A DNA stretch of 15,000 nucleotides from Actinidia chinensis. Lineage: Eukaryota; Streptophyta; Magnoliopsida; Ericales; Actinidiaceae. Each line of letters begins with the position of its first letter. Positions within the stretch are counted from its first letter, which is position 1. Below are positions 1 to 8,611 of this stretch, one piece after another. A program made the position numbers and the translations under genes. Where the stretch lies: positions 7,501-22,500 of the forward strand of contig VIGQ01002048.1 in assembly GCA_009663005.1 (NCBI GenBank). Reading direction: 5' to 3'. The notes beneath the pieces are model-generated. The model was not told the origin of the DNA. It was given only the letters and a program-made list of their open reading frames with translations, and did not search any database.

Positions 1-191
1 GAATATTATGGGTATTATTTTCTTTCATACTAACTAAATATTAAAGGTATATTTTGATATTTTTTTTAATAAATTTGTAGTAATTACCAAGTGATAGCTC
101 TTTTCAGTGTTCCATGACTCTAATAAATAAGAACTAAGCGTTTCATCATCAGCCCTCAAGAACAAGCAACCACCTAGTCGAATTGAGCCTC
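1..191. other. AT-rich flank, no recognisable feature
   Basis: This short stretch lies outside the visible palindrome and precedes the first MITE. It has no ORF of note, no repeat partner elsewhere in the window and no recognisable element end. Confidence 0.6.
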
Positions 192-430
192 TAAGGGGCT
201 CGTTGGCGGAGAATATGGGATGGGAATGAATTTTTTTAGTGGGGGATAACTTTTAATTTTGTTTGGATATTTTTTTATAATGGTGATAAGGATGGGAGAT
301 AAGAAGAAAAATGTGGAAAATGACCCTTTTTTGCCCTTATCCTGAAAAATGATTAAAAATGTTAAAATTTAAAAATTAAGGGTTCAAAAATAAATATATC
401 AAAGGTAATGGGTTCAACGTTGAAATTTAC

Positions 431-458
431 ACTATATATATAAACTTTCAAACCCTAA
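431..458 (+). promoter_or_regulatory. TATA-like run followed by a telo-box (AAACCCTAA)
   Basis: CTATATATATAAA at about 432-444 is followed by AAACCCTAA at 450-458 and then a purine/GA-rich leader (about 479-520). In plants the telo-box is common just downstream of TATA boxes in housekeeping promoters. Inside a MITE this suggests a captured promoter or 5' leader. Nothing in the sequence shows that it is active. Confidence 0.35.
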
Positions 459-547
459 TTTCCTAATCACGTTTTAACAAGAGACGAGACTTTCAGAAAA
501 CAAAGAGAGAGAGAGAAAGGGGTCAGGCGAGAGCTGCGTAGGCCGAA

Positions 548-673
548 GGCTCGATTCAGCGCGCCGTGGGTTTGATTCAAGCTCCAGAGGGTTCGATTCA
601 AGCGACGAATGATTCGATTCAATCCACGGAGGGTTTGATTCAGAGGCCAAATGGTTCGTTTCAGGCGATGGAT
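548..673 (+). repeat. Six 21-bp tandem repeats, in frame, encoding a G-x-IQ heptapeptide
   Basis: Six consecutive 21-bp units start at 548, 569, 590, 611, 632 and 653. Read in frame they give seven-residue units GSIQRAV, GLIQAPE, GSIQATN, DSIQSTE, GLIQRPN and GSFQAMD, with Ile-Gln (Phe-Gln in the last) fixed at positions 3-4. The frame is open from 542 to 760 and ends in a hydrophobic Phe-rich tail. It has no ATG before the repeats (only GTG at 566) and is preceded by a stop at 539-541. The repeat lies in the extra interior of the first MITE and has no partner in the other MITEs. I do not recognise a family. A fragment of a host gene with a short repetitive N-terminus or leader is possible, but a functional protein is not supported. 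Confidence 0.7.
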
Positions 674-967
674 ATACCAGTATGGCCTCTCTCCGATTTA
701 TTTTTTATTTTTTTAAAATTATTTTTGGTGGTTTTTGTTTTTTTGGCTCTGAACGGATAAGTAGGGGTGAAATGGTCCTAAATTTCTTAATATATCAGCC
801 GGATCTTTGGGGAGAAGGTAGGCTGCCCAAAGTTATCCAGGGAGCTGGGTAAAGGGAAGCAGGGGGAAAAGTTATCAGGAAGAATCTCTTCAGCCAAACA
901 CCGGATAGAAAAATCAAGGGTGAGAAAATTAATCAAGGCCTATATCCGGCACCAAACGGGCTGTAAG

Positions 968-1370
968 GTCCCAAAGAAATCTATCTAAAGAAATCTATCT
1001 AAACAATGGCTTATTATTAAGTAAATTATCCATGCTGAAAGGTAAACTACTTTATTTTCTATCAAAATGCATCTGATGTCATGCTAAAATATATTAATCT
1101 TATTCTAAATTTCCAATTGAAGCCCAGCTCTCAATACAAAAATAACATCAATATTTTGTTCAATTTGGATCATACATATATATATATGAAAGAGATAAAA
1201 TATCAATAATCAACTCTTATCGAGCTAAGGCACCGGCACTGCATTAAAGTTCGGTCGAGAAGCAACGTCGAGAAATCTCAAACCATTTTTTGGCGGCCGA
1301 AACCGACTACTTACCACACCAACCATCGGTCGCATCGTCTCTTTTCGATTTTTTCTCATCCATTTTTAAA
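968..1370. other. Intervening block with a 14-bp direct repeat and a CG-containing core
   Basis: A perfect 14-bp tandem duplication (AAAGAAATCTATCT at 973-986 and 987-1000) is present in both arms (right copies 14955-14968 and 14969-14982), so it predates the arm duplication. A locally GC-richer segment at about 1216-1345 includes GGCGGCCGAAACCG, which also occurs in the right arm. No ORF or recognisable element is seen. The CG segment could be the end of an unidentified element or remnant exon sequence. Confidence 0.5.
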
Positions 1371-2532
1371 GGGTAAATATAACTGACCTCCCTTGAGGTT
1401 TAGGATAAAACAAGAACTTCCCCTGAGTGTTACAATACACTGCCCTCCCCTGCAGACTTTGTTCTGCATTTAATGCAAGTCGATTACATTTTGCCCTCAC
1501 TCACTCAGCCAGCCCCCCCCACCCCCTATTTTTTTTTAAATTTTTTTAAAGTTTTTTTATCTTTTTATCAAATTTATTTCCTTTTTCTATGTATTTTTTT
1601 TTTTCTTTTGGGAAAATAATTGTTTTTATTATATTTTTTTATTTTGTTCTTTTGTTTATTAATTTATTTTTTTTTATTTTTTATTTTTTTATTAAAAATA
1701 TTATTACACCATATAAAAAAAATTAAATAAAAAAATTAATTTTTGTTTATATTTTTTCAAAATCAATTTTTTTTTGTTTATTTTTTGTTATTTTTATATA
1801 TATACTTTTTTTATTTGTTCATATTTTGATGATACTTTTGTTTTAATTTTAATAAATAATGACTCCCCAAATTTGATTTAAACAATTTAACAAATCTAAT
1901 AAAATAAATAAACAAAACTAAATAAAAAATAAAAGAAAGAGATAGCACAAAAAAATCTCAACTTTTACAAAAACACACACACCTAAATTGGGTTGTCGAT
2001 TCAACAACGTCGAATTTAGGTGTATTTTACAGTTCGACAACCATTTTATATTTCTCTTTCTTTTATTTTATTTAGTTTTTTTATTTTTATTTTACTTAGT
2101 TTTTTTTTATTTTTTTAAATCAATGAAACTTATGAAAAAAAATTAATACCAAAAAGCTTTTTATTTATTTCTTTATTTTTATTATGTAATAAATATTTTT
2201 TTAATAAAAAGAAACAAAACTAAATAAAAAAATAAAATAAATTATTACAAAAAGGAAACAATATAATAAAAAAAATTTTTTATCCCCAAATAAAAATAAA
2301 ATTGATAACAAAGAGAAATAAATTAGAATTTTAAAAATGATTAAAACACTTTAAAAATTGAAAAAAACTAGGGGGTGGGGGTGTTGGCTGAGTTAGAGGG
2401 GCAAAATAATCATTTTTAACTTGCAATAATGGCAAACAAAGATCTGACAGGGGAGGTCAGTGTAATTTTTCTAACCTCAAGGAGGTTCCTGTTTTTATCC
2501 TAAACCTCAGGATGTCAGTTTATATTTTACCC
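1371..2532. mobile_element. Foldback / Mutator-like non-autonomous element, left-arm copy
   Basis: Both ends are long terminal inverted repeats of about 160-170 bp. They begin GGGTAAAT, pass through a GAGGTTTAGGATAAAA block and the words ACTGACCTCC and CCTCCCCTG, and finish near the CCCCCACCCCC / GGGGGTGGGGG tracts at about 1516-1526 and 2370-2380. The interior is nearly all A/T and is itself roughly self-complementary around about 2000, so the whole 1.16-kb unit can fold back. There is no transposase ORF. In the right-arm copy ATTTAAATAAT lies on both sides, consistent with a 9-11 bp duplication as in Mutator-like elements; here the flanks (CATTTTTAAA and TATTTTACAT) are only a weak match. 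Confidence 0.65.
1979..2023. repeat. Central hairpin of the foldback element
   Basis: ACACCTAAATT at 1979-1989 pairs with AATTTAGGTGT at 2013-2023 (11 bp, perfect), with GTTG/CAAC and TCGA words between. It sits at the symmetry centre of the 1371-2532 element, next to a CA microsatellite at about 1972-1982. The same centre appears near 13848-13895 in the other arm. Confidence 0.7.
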
Positions 2533-2760
2533 TATTTTACATCTCACACCCACATAATTACATACATTTATATATAGTATATATCATTTGGTCTTACTGT
2601 AATCATACACTGTCAATTTGCCACATGTATACCCCATGCGTGCAGGCGTGGTACACTCAGGGGGTGTGCATGCACCAAAGTGGCACTAAAAATAATTTCG
2701 CAATAAAAAATTGGGGGACTTCACACTCACCCTTTTTTGGGGCCCATTTAATACTCCTTA
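2533..2760. other. Non-coding block with GC-richer core, conserved between arms
   Basis: This stretch contains a locally GC-rich core (CCATGCGTGCAGGCGTGG at about 2635-2652, then GGGGTGTGCATGC) and GGGGCCCATTTAATAC near 2740. The counterpart is 13071-13308. Such short GC islands in AT-rich DNA often mark element termini, but I could not pair the ends into a TIR. No gene is seen. Confidence 0.45.
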
Positions 2761-2977
2761 TAATAAAAAAATTGAATTTAAATTTTGAATAATTAGTACT
2801 AAATAATGACAACTTGACTTGAAAAATAAATAAACTTCTTTTTTTATGGAATTATTAGGGGTCATTATTCTGAGATATTTTATTATACATAATTTATTAT
2901 AAATTATATTGGGGTTATGTTTGGTACATTTTATGACCATATAATGTCGTTTATAAATTTCACTAAAGTCTTAATTT

Positions 2978-3320
2978 CGTGGCACTACTAATTAAAGTTA
3001 ATTTTTAAGCATTTGAATTGGTTATGTTATGAATTTTCCTTTTGATTATGAATTATTAGGCCTATGAATTAGTAAGGATTTCAAACATACAGTCTCACAT
3101 TTCAAAAGTATTATATCGTGGAATCCCCAATTAAAGTTTTACTTTTCACGAACTTTATTGTTTGTTATGAATTATTTTATTTGTTAGGATGGTTATGAAA
3201 CTATTATTATGAATAGTATGACTTAAAATAATAATTTGGTACTTCAAAACTTTAATTGCTGTGGAGCCCCACCAAATAAAGTAAAATCCATTATGTTTTT
3301 ATGAATTTTATAGTTTTATT
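2978..3320. repeat. Degenerate tandem repeat of about 140 bp, left-arm copy
   Basis: Units start at about 2978 (CGTGGCACTACTAATTAAAG), 3117 (CGTGGAATCCCCAATTAAAG) and 3259 (CTGTGGAGCCCCACC, then AATAAAG). Each continues with TTATGAATT words and, in the first two, a TATGAAT-AGTA word before the next unit. Spacing is 139 and about 142 bp. The right arm carries the same units in reverse near 12551, 12704 and 12847. It is probably the interior of an old element or a small satellite-like expansion. No coding potential is seen. Confidence 0.55.
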
Positions 3321-3860
3321 GTAAATTATATTTATTTTTGTTATAAATTTTTGCAGCCGTTTTTAAAAGATGTTTTAATATTGTGATTAGATTTGTTATG
3401 AATTTTATTGGGTATATTTCGGTAAATTTTATAAATTTTTTTTTTTTTTTATAATTATTATGGATATAACATATATTTTAGAAAAAATATGGGCATGTTA
3501 GCGATATTTATGGATAAAAAATAAGTTTTAATTGAGATTTTTAATTACAGTATATGTTAATCTAGTTGATCTAATCTACAAATAACCCTTTTGATTGTGT
3601 CAAAAATGATACTGTTTAACCAAGTTTTAACTATACATTATTACAAATAGTATGTGATTTGTATTTTGTATTTTTTTCTATACAATTTGATGCAATTTAA
3701 TAGTAAATTAATCATAAAATTAATATATCATAATTTGTTTGCTAAGATTCCCCTTCCTAATAGTATAGTTTATATACCAGTATATACATATACCAACCCA
3801 TTTTATTGAGCAAGAAATCTTTATTTACAATTCCTATAAGCCGGCTTTATATGGATTCCT
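3321..3860. other. AT-rich stretch, nothing recognised
   Basis: Nearly pure A/T sequence with long T runs (for example about 3437-3450) and no ORF. It aligns, with many differences, to about 11960-12540 in the other arm. No element ends are recognised. Confidence 0.5.
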
Positions 3861-4437
3861 ATAAGAGCACCAATTTCTTTAAATTAGAGTCTAAAATAGA
3901 GATTTAAAGTTACAAACCAATTTTTAATTTTTTGCTTTCAAAAGGAGTTTCATTGGAGTTTCTAATATGGAGACGTTTTCAAAAAATAGAACCCATCTCC
4001 GTTTCTTTTTTCAACCTACTGTTCTTTTTTCTAAATGTCAATCAACTTCCATAATTATTTATAAAGTATTATATTAAAATGGATAATGAAAAGACCTTAA
4101 AATAAGACATATTTTGGGTATACTAATAAAAAATTTATTCAAAAATATTATTTGAATTTTGGGAGAGGTGGAGAATTGATGGAGATTTGGGATGATTTTG
4201 TGAATGTCTAAAAGTCCCTAAATATATTTTTTGAATTTAAAATACTATTTTTGGTTTTCAAAAAGGGAGGTTTGGGTGGTAGATGCTGTAAAGGCATTAA
4301 TAATTTCTTTCTGCTAAAGCGTGCCTCCCCCAAGTGAAGCCCTGTTCCAGACAATTTAGACATCAATTATTGTGGCAGCGTCAATTAGAGTGCATTAATT
4401 GTTAATTTAAAAGGTTTTTTGGTTGGGTTTGGATCCT
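3861..4437. other. Unassigned non-coding stretch; possible MITE remnant
   Basis: The start (about 3865-3960, with GAGCACC, TTTAGAG-like words and TTTCATTGGAGTTTC) resembles the ends of common plant MITEs but has no clear opposite end. The segment about 4230-4375 is single copy here, while the matching region in the right arm is tandemly duplicated (11131-11455). No gene is seen. Confidence 0.4.
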
Positions 4438-4440
4438 TTA

Positions 4441-4877
4441 GGTCCCGTTTGGCTGGAGGATTATGGGAAGGGTAATAACTGAGAGAGGATAAATTTTGGA
4501 GGGGCATAATTTTTACATTTGTTTAGATACTTTTTAGAATGGGTGGATAAGAGTGTGAGATAAGGAGTACCATATAATGAGAACAAAATGTAAATATCTT
4601 GATATTAAAATAATATATTTTATTTTTTTCTATATATATATAAAAAAAAATGATAACATTGTTTCTCTTTATATATTTTTTTTCTATCTCCCACCGCCCT
4701 TATCCCCCGATAACTTTTAGTTAGGATCTCAGGCCACCTAAAAATTATCCGCCTCTATCACCTGCTGGGAACAATTATCCGGGGAAAAAAAGTTCTCCGC
4801 CAGCCAAACGCCGGGGGAAAAAAATTATCCGGGGTACAAAGTTTATCCCCCTCCTACTCCAACCATCCACAAATCCC
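4441..4877. mobile_element. Tourist-like MITE copy 2, left arm
   Basis: The left TIR reads GGTCCCGTTTGGCTGGAGG and is preceded by TTA (4438-4440). The right TIR ends in CCC before TTA (4878-4880). Internal GATAACTTTTAG, TTATCCGG and TTATCCCCC words mark the family's subterminal repeats, and a further inner inverted GCCAAACGCC lies at about 4803. TWA junctions and the GTTTGG-type TIR fit PIF/Harbinger-derived Tourist MITEs. Length is 437 bp and no ORF is present. It abuts the next copy directly, sharing one TTA. Confidence 0.78.
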
Positions 4878-4880
4878 TTA

Positions 4881-5304
4881 GGGCCGTTGTGGCTAGAGGA
4901 TATGAGAGGGGGATAACTTTTAAGGGAGGATAAATTTTAGAGGAGTACTTTTAATTTTTGGATCCTTTTCGAATGTGTGGATACTGTGGAGGATACGTAA
5001 TCCCATTTATTAGATAAACAAATATTAAATATTTATATCTTAAAACATATTTTTATTTATTTATATATATATATATATCTATCTATATATATATATATAT
5101 ATAATTTACATTTTGTTTCTCTTATTATATTTTTTCGTATCTCCACCCCTTATCCCCGGATAACTTTGTAGTTAGGGGTTTAGGCCACCCACAAATTATC
5201 CACCTCCAGGGCATACTTATCTGGGCATATCTCTAGCCAACACCTCGTGAGAAAAGTTATCCGAGGAAAAAAGTTCTCCCTCCAATCCTCCCGCCAAACG
5301 TGCC
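4881..5304. mobile_element. Tourist-like MITE copy 3, left arm
   Basis: The element starts GGGCCGTTGTGGCTAGAGG after the shared TTA (4878-4880) and ends CCGCCAAACGTGCC before TTTA (5305-5308). Subterminal GGGATAACTTTTAAGG and TTATCC motifs match copy 2. The centre contains a TA microsatellite. It is in tandem with copy 2, and the pair also occurs in the right arm. Confidence 0.76.
5062..5103. repeat. TA microsatellite inside MITE copy 3
   Basis: A (TA)n run interrupted once by CTATC. The right-arm counterpart at 10331-10376 differs in length and interruptions. Confidence 0.9.
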
Positions 5305-5308
5305 TTTA

Positions 5309-6177
5309 GGTTCTCGTTTATGAAGAGATAGGAAACAAGGAAAAGAACAAATACTGGCTTTGTTGCCTAGTTTTGTTTGTTTTGTTTTAGATTTTCAGTT
5401 ATTTTGATTTTTGAGTTTGTTGCATTTAGTACATTTTTTTCTACCCGTTTAGTTATAATTTTTTTTTATCCTTTTCGATCCCCTCTAATGGAAAAATCTA
5501 TACATGTAAAAATTATTAACTTGAAAAAAAACTACTATCTAACAAAAATAATAACTTTATTTACAAATAAAAATATTTTTTCTTGTCTTTCGTGATTTTT
5601 TTTTTCGCTGCTAAAAAAAGCACTCTCGTTTCCAAAAAGAAAGGATTCCTTTTGTTGGATAAAAACCCAAAATCCATATCAATTCTAGAGAAGCCTAACT
5701 GGTTAAGCTTACAACAAGCTTTTTAAAATTTTTTGGCAATTTTTTTATAAGCCCACTGATTAATCGGAGGGACCAAAGCCCATTTAAAGTAAAAAACAAA
5801 GTCATGTAGGAACTGACACACATATAAAAATTAATAGCATGAAAGTTAAACCCTCATACTAAAACTTCATAAAATCCCTTGTTCAAGGTTGACTACTAGA
5901 TGTGTCACAACATTAGGTTTAAGGCTTTGGACAACTTCCTAAATGTTTCTGACAATCTTCCACACAATCGGTAAGACTTTTGTGAAGCAATATTCTAAAT
6001 CATTATGTTTGGCCTCCCCCAAAATACTTGTAAGTGGATTGAAAGCCTATTGAAAAAGAGAACCTCCCATAGTGTAAAACCCAGTATAGCAAACCACTAA
6101 TGTCTTTACCCTTGATATCCAGGGCCTATTGCCATTGCAATGACATTGTCAACTATTTCCATATTTTTTCCATAAAA
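5309..6177. other. AT-rich non-coding stretch, nothing assigned
   Basis: A T-rich segment (about 5370-5620) is followed by mixed sequence with an AAGCTT-centred inverted word near 5707-5721. It aligns to 9176-10091 reversed. Short frames here carry no recognisable domain and are not preserved between arms. Confidence 0.5.
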
Positions 6178-6306
6178 AGTTGAGAGAGCTTAGCTCACTT
6201 TTGTATGAAGGGAGGTTCAAGGTTCGAGGTTTTTCCGAATGAGTATCAACCCTGCAAATTAACACTGTTAATATCCTATCCACGCTGTCCCCCAATCAAA
6301 AAAAAA
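6178..6306 (+). mobile_element. Candidate tRNA-derived SINE, left arm
   Basis: A box A-like TAGCTCACTTT (6191-6201) is followed about 30 bases later by a box B-like GGTTCGAGG (6221-6229), the spacing of an internal Pol III promoter. The unit ends in CCCCCAATC plus nine As (6298-6306). The right-arm copy preserves box A and the tail, with a damaged box B. Length is about 130 bp, short for a plant SINE. The tail abuts the LTR, so the 3' target-site duplication cannot be checked. Confidence 0.5.
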
Positions 6307-6759
6307 TGTCAAATCCATTTTTGTCGAATCTATATAAAATAAAAAATTAAATAAAAGGTTATATTCCTTAACTGAACATTGCCAAAAATTTCTGATTTTT
6401 CTTCCCACTCTCTTCTCTGCTCTCAGACATAGTCTATATAGACCTACATACAGAGAAGGATGACTCATGGCTGAGCTCATTCATGCTTCCATTGTTTGAC
6501 CATGGAGGAGGGAGGGAGTCTCTTCTTTCGCTAGTTCGGCGCCATCCTCTGACTGCTTCTGTCAGAGACATCTCTGTTCCATCTTTCTCTCTCCTTCTCC
6601 GTCTTTCTTCTTCTCCTTTCCCTTCTATTTACATCTAAAAGGGTTTATGGGCTTGGGCTTTTCGGGTTTCTTCAGGGTTTTGCCTTCAATAATGGCTTGG
6701 AGTTCAACACCCTTGGGGGCTGGATCCTTGGGGCCTTCAATGGGGCTAGGTATCCAACA
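6307..6759 (-). mobile_element. LTR of a Copia-type retrotransposon, left arm
   Basis: Read on the minus strand, this 453-bp unit begins TGTTGGATACC directly after a polypurine tract and ends ATTTGACA, giving the 5'-TG...CA-3' ends of an LTR. The PPT-LTR junction GGGGAGATTGTTGG is typical of plant LTR retrotransposons, most often Copia. A TATA box lies about 320 bases into the LTR. The matching LTR in the right arm is 8601-9036 on the plus strand. Only the 3' part of the interior is visible next to it, so this is the downstream LTR of an element cut at the palindrome apex. The family cannot be fixed because no pol sequence is readable. Confidence 0.72.
6434..6441 (-). promoter_or_regulatory. 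TATA box of the left-arm LTR
   Basis: CTATATAG on the minus strand, placed like the TATATAA of the right-arm LTR. It would drive transcription outward, away from the apex and toward the SINE. Confidence 0.5.
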
Positions 6760-6779
6760 ATCTCCCCTCCAGCCAATTG
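6760..6779 (-). other. Polypurine tract before the left-arm LTR
   Basis: On the minus strand, GGCTGGAGGGGAGAT ends immediately at the LTR's TGTTGG. It is the expected primer for plus-strand DNA synthesis in LTR retrotransposons. The right-arm version has one more G. Confidence 0.7.
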
Positions 6780-7190
6780 GAGGGTAATCTGATCCAGCTC
6801 CCCCCGTAAGATCTCAAGACTGCATTCGAGATACCTTGCCCTTCATCATGGACACCGCACTTACCAGACTGAAGTTGCCTGCACCTTCTCACTTGGTGCC
6901 TTGCTCCCCCTCAACCGGATAGCTCCGCAAAGTACATCACTTTGCGAGTCGTCGTGGCTCTCTCACTCCATCCCTTGTGTAACACATTTGGAAGATATCA
7001 CTGCCACGCATCAAATCGAGATCGAAAGACTCGTTTTCGGCGACGTCGCGCCTGTCGATGTACAATTCTGCAGAATCGACTTTGTCTTCCTTCCTCTGGA
7101 CTCCTGCTTGGTCGCACTGGTCTTTTCTGAATCAGACTTCCGCACGTGTCTCCAAGCATCTCTTGCGCTCTTGTAACCACTCTGACTCTT
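6780..7190 (-). mobile_element. 3' interior of the LTR retrotransposon, left arm
   Basis: GC-richer sequence between the polypurine tract and the apex, equivalent to 8156-8584. In Copia elements this position holds the end of pol and a short untranslated stretch. I see no reverse transcriptase or RNase H motif. The short frames here (for example 6901-7176 plus and 8157-8408 minus) share a peptide reading ILQNR across arms only because both read the same DNA, and neither frame is maintained. The frames are likely broken by small indels. Confidence 0.45.
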
Positions 7191-8155
7191 CCCGGTGTGT
7201 CTCGCATAGCCGCTTACTTATGCTTCCTGTGTGCACCTGTTGCCTTTCCTTAGCCCTTCTTTCGTCTTATATCACTGAACCCATGTCCGGACGCGTCCCT
7301 TCTTCCTGTCTGGACAAGTTCCTCCTCCGGGTCGAGTATAGTCCTTTTGTTCCTGGTCCTTCCCCTCAGCATCTCTTTGTTTTCCTTTGGAATTCTCAAG
7401 ATTCCTCCCTTAGCTGGGCAATGGCTGCAACCCCATTGATCCTAGCATTCCGAGGAAATTAATATTTTTTCCGTTAGTTTGGAACATGCCCGTCCTCGGT
7501 CTAACGTGTACAACGAGACCTCCCTTCCTCTCTCTCCTCAACACCCACAACGCGGTATATTCTAATTTTCAACTCCGCTCCTATTTCAGGACTTCTTTCT
7601 TTTCCCTATAATTCCGAGCAACGCTTTGTAGCCCGATGCGTTATGGGGGTAGAAAGGCGCCACCAATGTGTTAACGACAACCGGGGGACCCTTCGCCTTT
7701 TCCACCATACCAATAAAATCCCTGTTTCCAGATTCTCATAGCCTTCGGGCCGACTTTTCTTGTTGCAGGAAACATCTTACTGTACCCACGATTCGAAATT
7801 TAGTTTTGTCATGCAGCGCGAGCCGCAGTCGCTAAGTCGGTAGGAGGGGTGATAGGAGAGAATTTGGCGCTCTATTCATAGGGTGAATCTACATTCTAGT
7901 CTCATCTTTGTATAAGTGTGGTGTCGGGTCGGGAAAGTAAGGTCTAAAGGAGGTGCTGAGGGGAATGAATACAAATGTGGACGGTGGTATACAATGCGAA
8001 CAATACTTAGTTGCTGCAATTATTCCCCGCGGCCATACAGGTTAAAATACAACTTCCGACCATAGGTACCAGTGATATATACTAAATAATTTATAAGTAA
8101 ATCAACATGTTCACCTACATTTCACTCAAATTAATCCGCAGGGACCCTTAAGGAG
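7191..8155. other. Palindrome apex zone with degraded arm similarity
   Basis: Outside this zone the arms align readily; inside they look nearly unrelated. Three weak collinear anchors remain: TATATCACTG with an ATG-TCCGG-like word at about 7268-7290, paired with 8056-8079; CCCCTCAGCA at 7362-7371 with 7954-7964; and TCTCTCCT...ACACCC at 7531-7546 with 7846-7861. Their coordinate sums (about 15325-15390) match the pairs outside the zone (about 15343). The turn is therefore near 7660-7700, with little or no true spacer. The zone contains ordinary-looking mixed sequence, short frames and no recognisable gene. Confidence 0.6.
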
Positions 8156-8584
8156 ATCAGAGTGGTACAAGACGCAAGTGAGATGCTTTGAGACAACGTG
8201 GCGGAAGTCTGATCAGAAAAGACCATGCGACCAATGCAGGATGTCCAGAGGAAAGGATACAAATTCGATTCTGAAGAATTGTACATCTACCGTCGCGACG
8301 TCGCGAAACGAGTCTCTTTCGCGAAGAAAAATCGATTGATTCGTCTGCAGTGATCCTATTCAAATGTGTACACAAGGATGAGTGAGAGAAAGCCACGACG
8401 AACTGCAAAGTGATGTTACTTTTTGCAGGAGCCTTCCGGTAGGGGGACGCAAGGCAACCTAAGTGAGAAGGTGGCAGGCACTACTTCAGTTGCCTGGAAG
8501 TGGCGTTGGTCCATTTATTAAGGCAGTATCTCGCAATGCGTCTTGCAGATCTTACGGGGGAGCTGGATCGATTAACCCTCAATT
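8156..8584 (+). mobile_element. 3' interior of the LTR retrotransposon, right arm
   Basis: Mirror of 6780-7190. It runs from the apex to the polypurine tract, holds no intact pol domain, and is locally GC-richer with several CGCG words. Confidence 0.45.
8301..8324. repeat. Small perfect hairpin, 8-bp stem
   Basis: TCGCGAAA at 8301-8308 pairs with TTTCGCGA at 8317-8324 across an 8-base loop. The left-arm equivalent near 7022-7046 is imperfect. Confidence 0.6.
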
Positions 8585-8600
8585 GGCTGGAGGGGGAGAC
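8585..8600 (+). other. Polypurine tract before the right-arm LTR
   Basis: GGCTGGAGGGGGAGAC lies directly before the LTR start. The LTR's first bases read TTTTGG here, where the left arm has TGTTGG. Confidence 0.7.
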
Positions 8601-8611
8601 TTTTGGATCCA

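Larger units (their letters stand above)
195..963. mobile_element. Tourist-like MITE copy 1, enlarged by an internal insert
   Basis: The ends are terminal inverted repeats related to GGGCCCGTTTGGCTGG: the left end reads GGGGCTCGTTGGCGG and the right end, reverse-complemented, reads CAGCCCGTTTGGTGCC. TAA flanks both sides (192-194 and 964-966), as expected for PIF/Harbinger (Tourist) target-site duplications of TWA. Subterminal motifs such as GGGATAAC, AGTTATC and TTATCC are shared with the two MITEs at 4441-5304. At 769 bp it is much longer than those (about 430 bp). The extra length is a central segment of about 400 bp holding a promoter-like start and an in-frame 21-bp repeat, which looks like captured sequence. 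No transposase is encoded, so it is non-autonomous. The mirrored copy would begin at the right edge of the window. Confidence 0.7.

Noticed and set aside
450..458. Telomeric repeat
   Set aside because: AAACCCTAA occurs once, not in tandem, so it is at most a telo-box promoter motif.
566..760. Frame with the heptapeptide repeats as a real protein
   Set aside because: It has only a GTG start, an upstream in-frame stop at 539-541 and a low-complexity tail. It is recorded as a repeat, not as a gene.
2978..3320. CRISPR-like array
   Set aside because: The units are long, degenerate and lack short identical repeats separated by unique spacers. The context is plant nuclear DNA.
6191..6230. A tRNA gene
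   Set aside because: Box A- and box B-like words are present, but there is no cloverleaf (no acceptor stem pairing or anticodon arm) and there is a poly(A) end, so a SINE fits better.
6901..7462. Several overlapping frames of 60-134 codons on both strands
   Set aside because: They overlap in different frames on both strands, match no domain, and are not kept in frame in the mirrored arm. The longest (7058-7462) runs into the degraded apex.
7528..7556. Possible remnant of a sequencing hairpin adapter in the apex
   Set aside because: The CT-rich run followed by CAACACCCACAACG faintly resembles a hairpin adapter, but the second half does not match and it lies about 130 bases from the turn point, so it is probably chance.
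8157..8408. Minus-strand frame sharing a short ILQNR peptide with the left arm
   Set aside because: The shared peptide simply reflects the same DNA in both arms. The rest of the frame shifts, and the region sits antisense in the retrotransposon interior.
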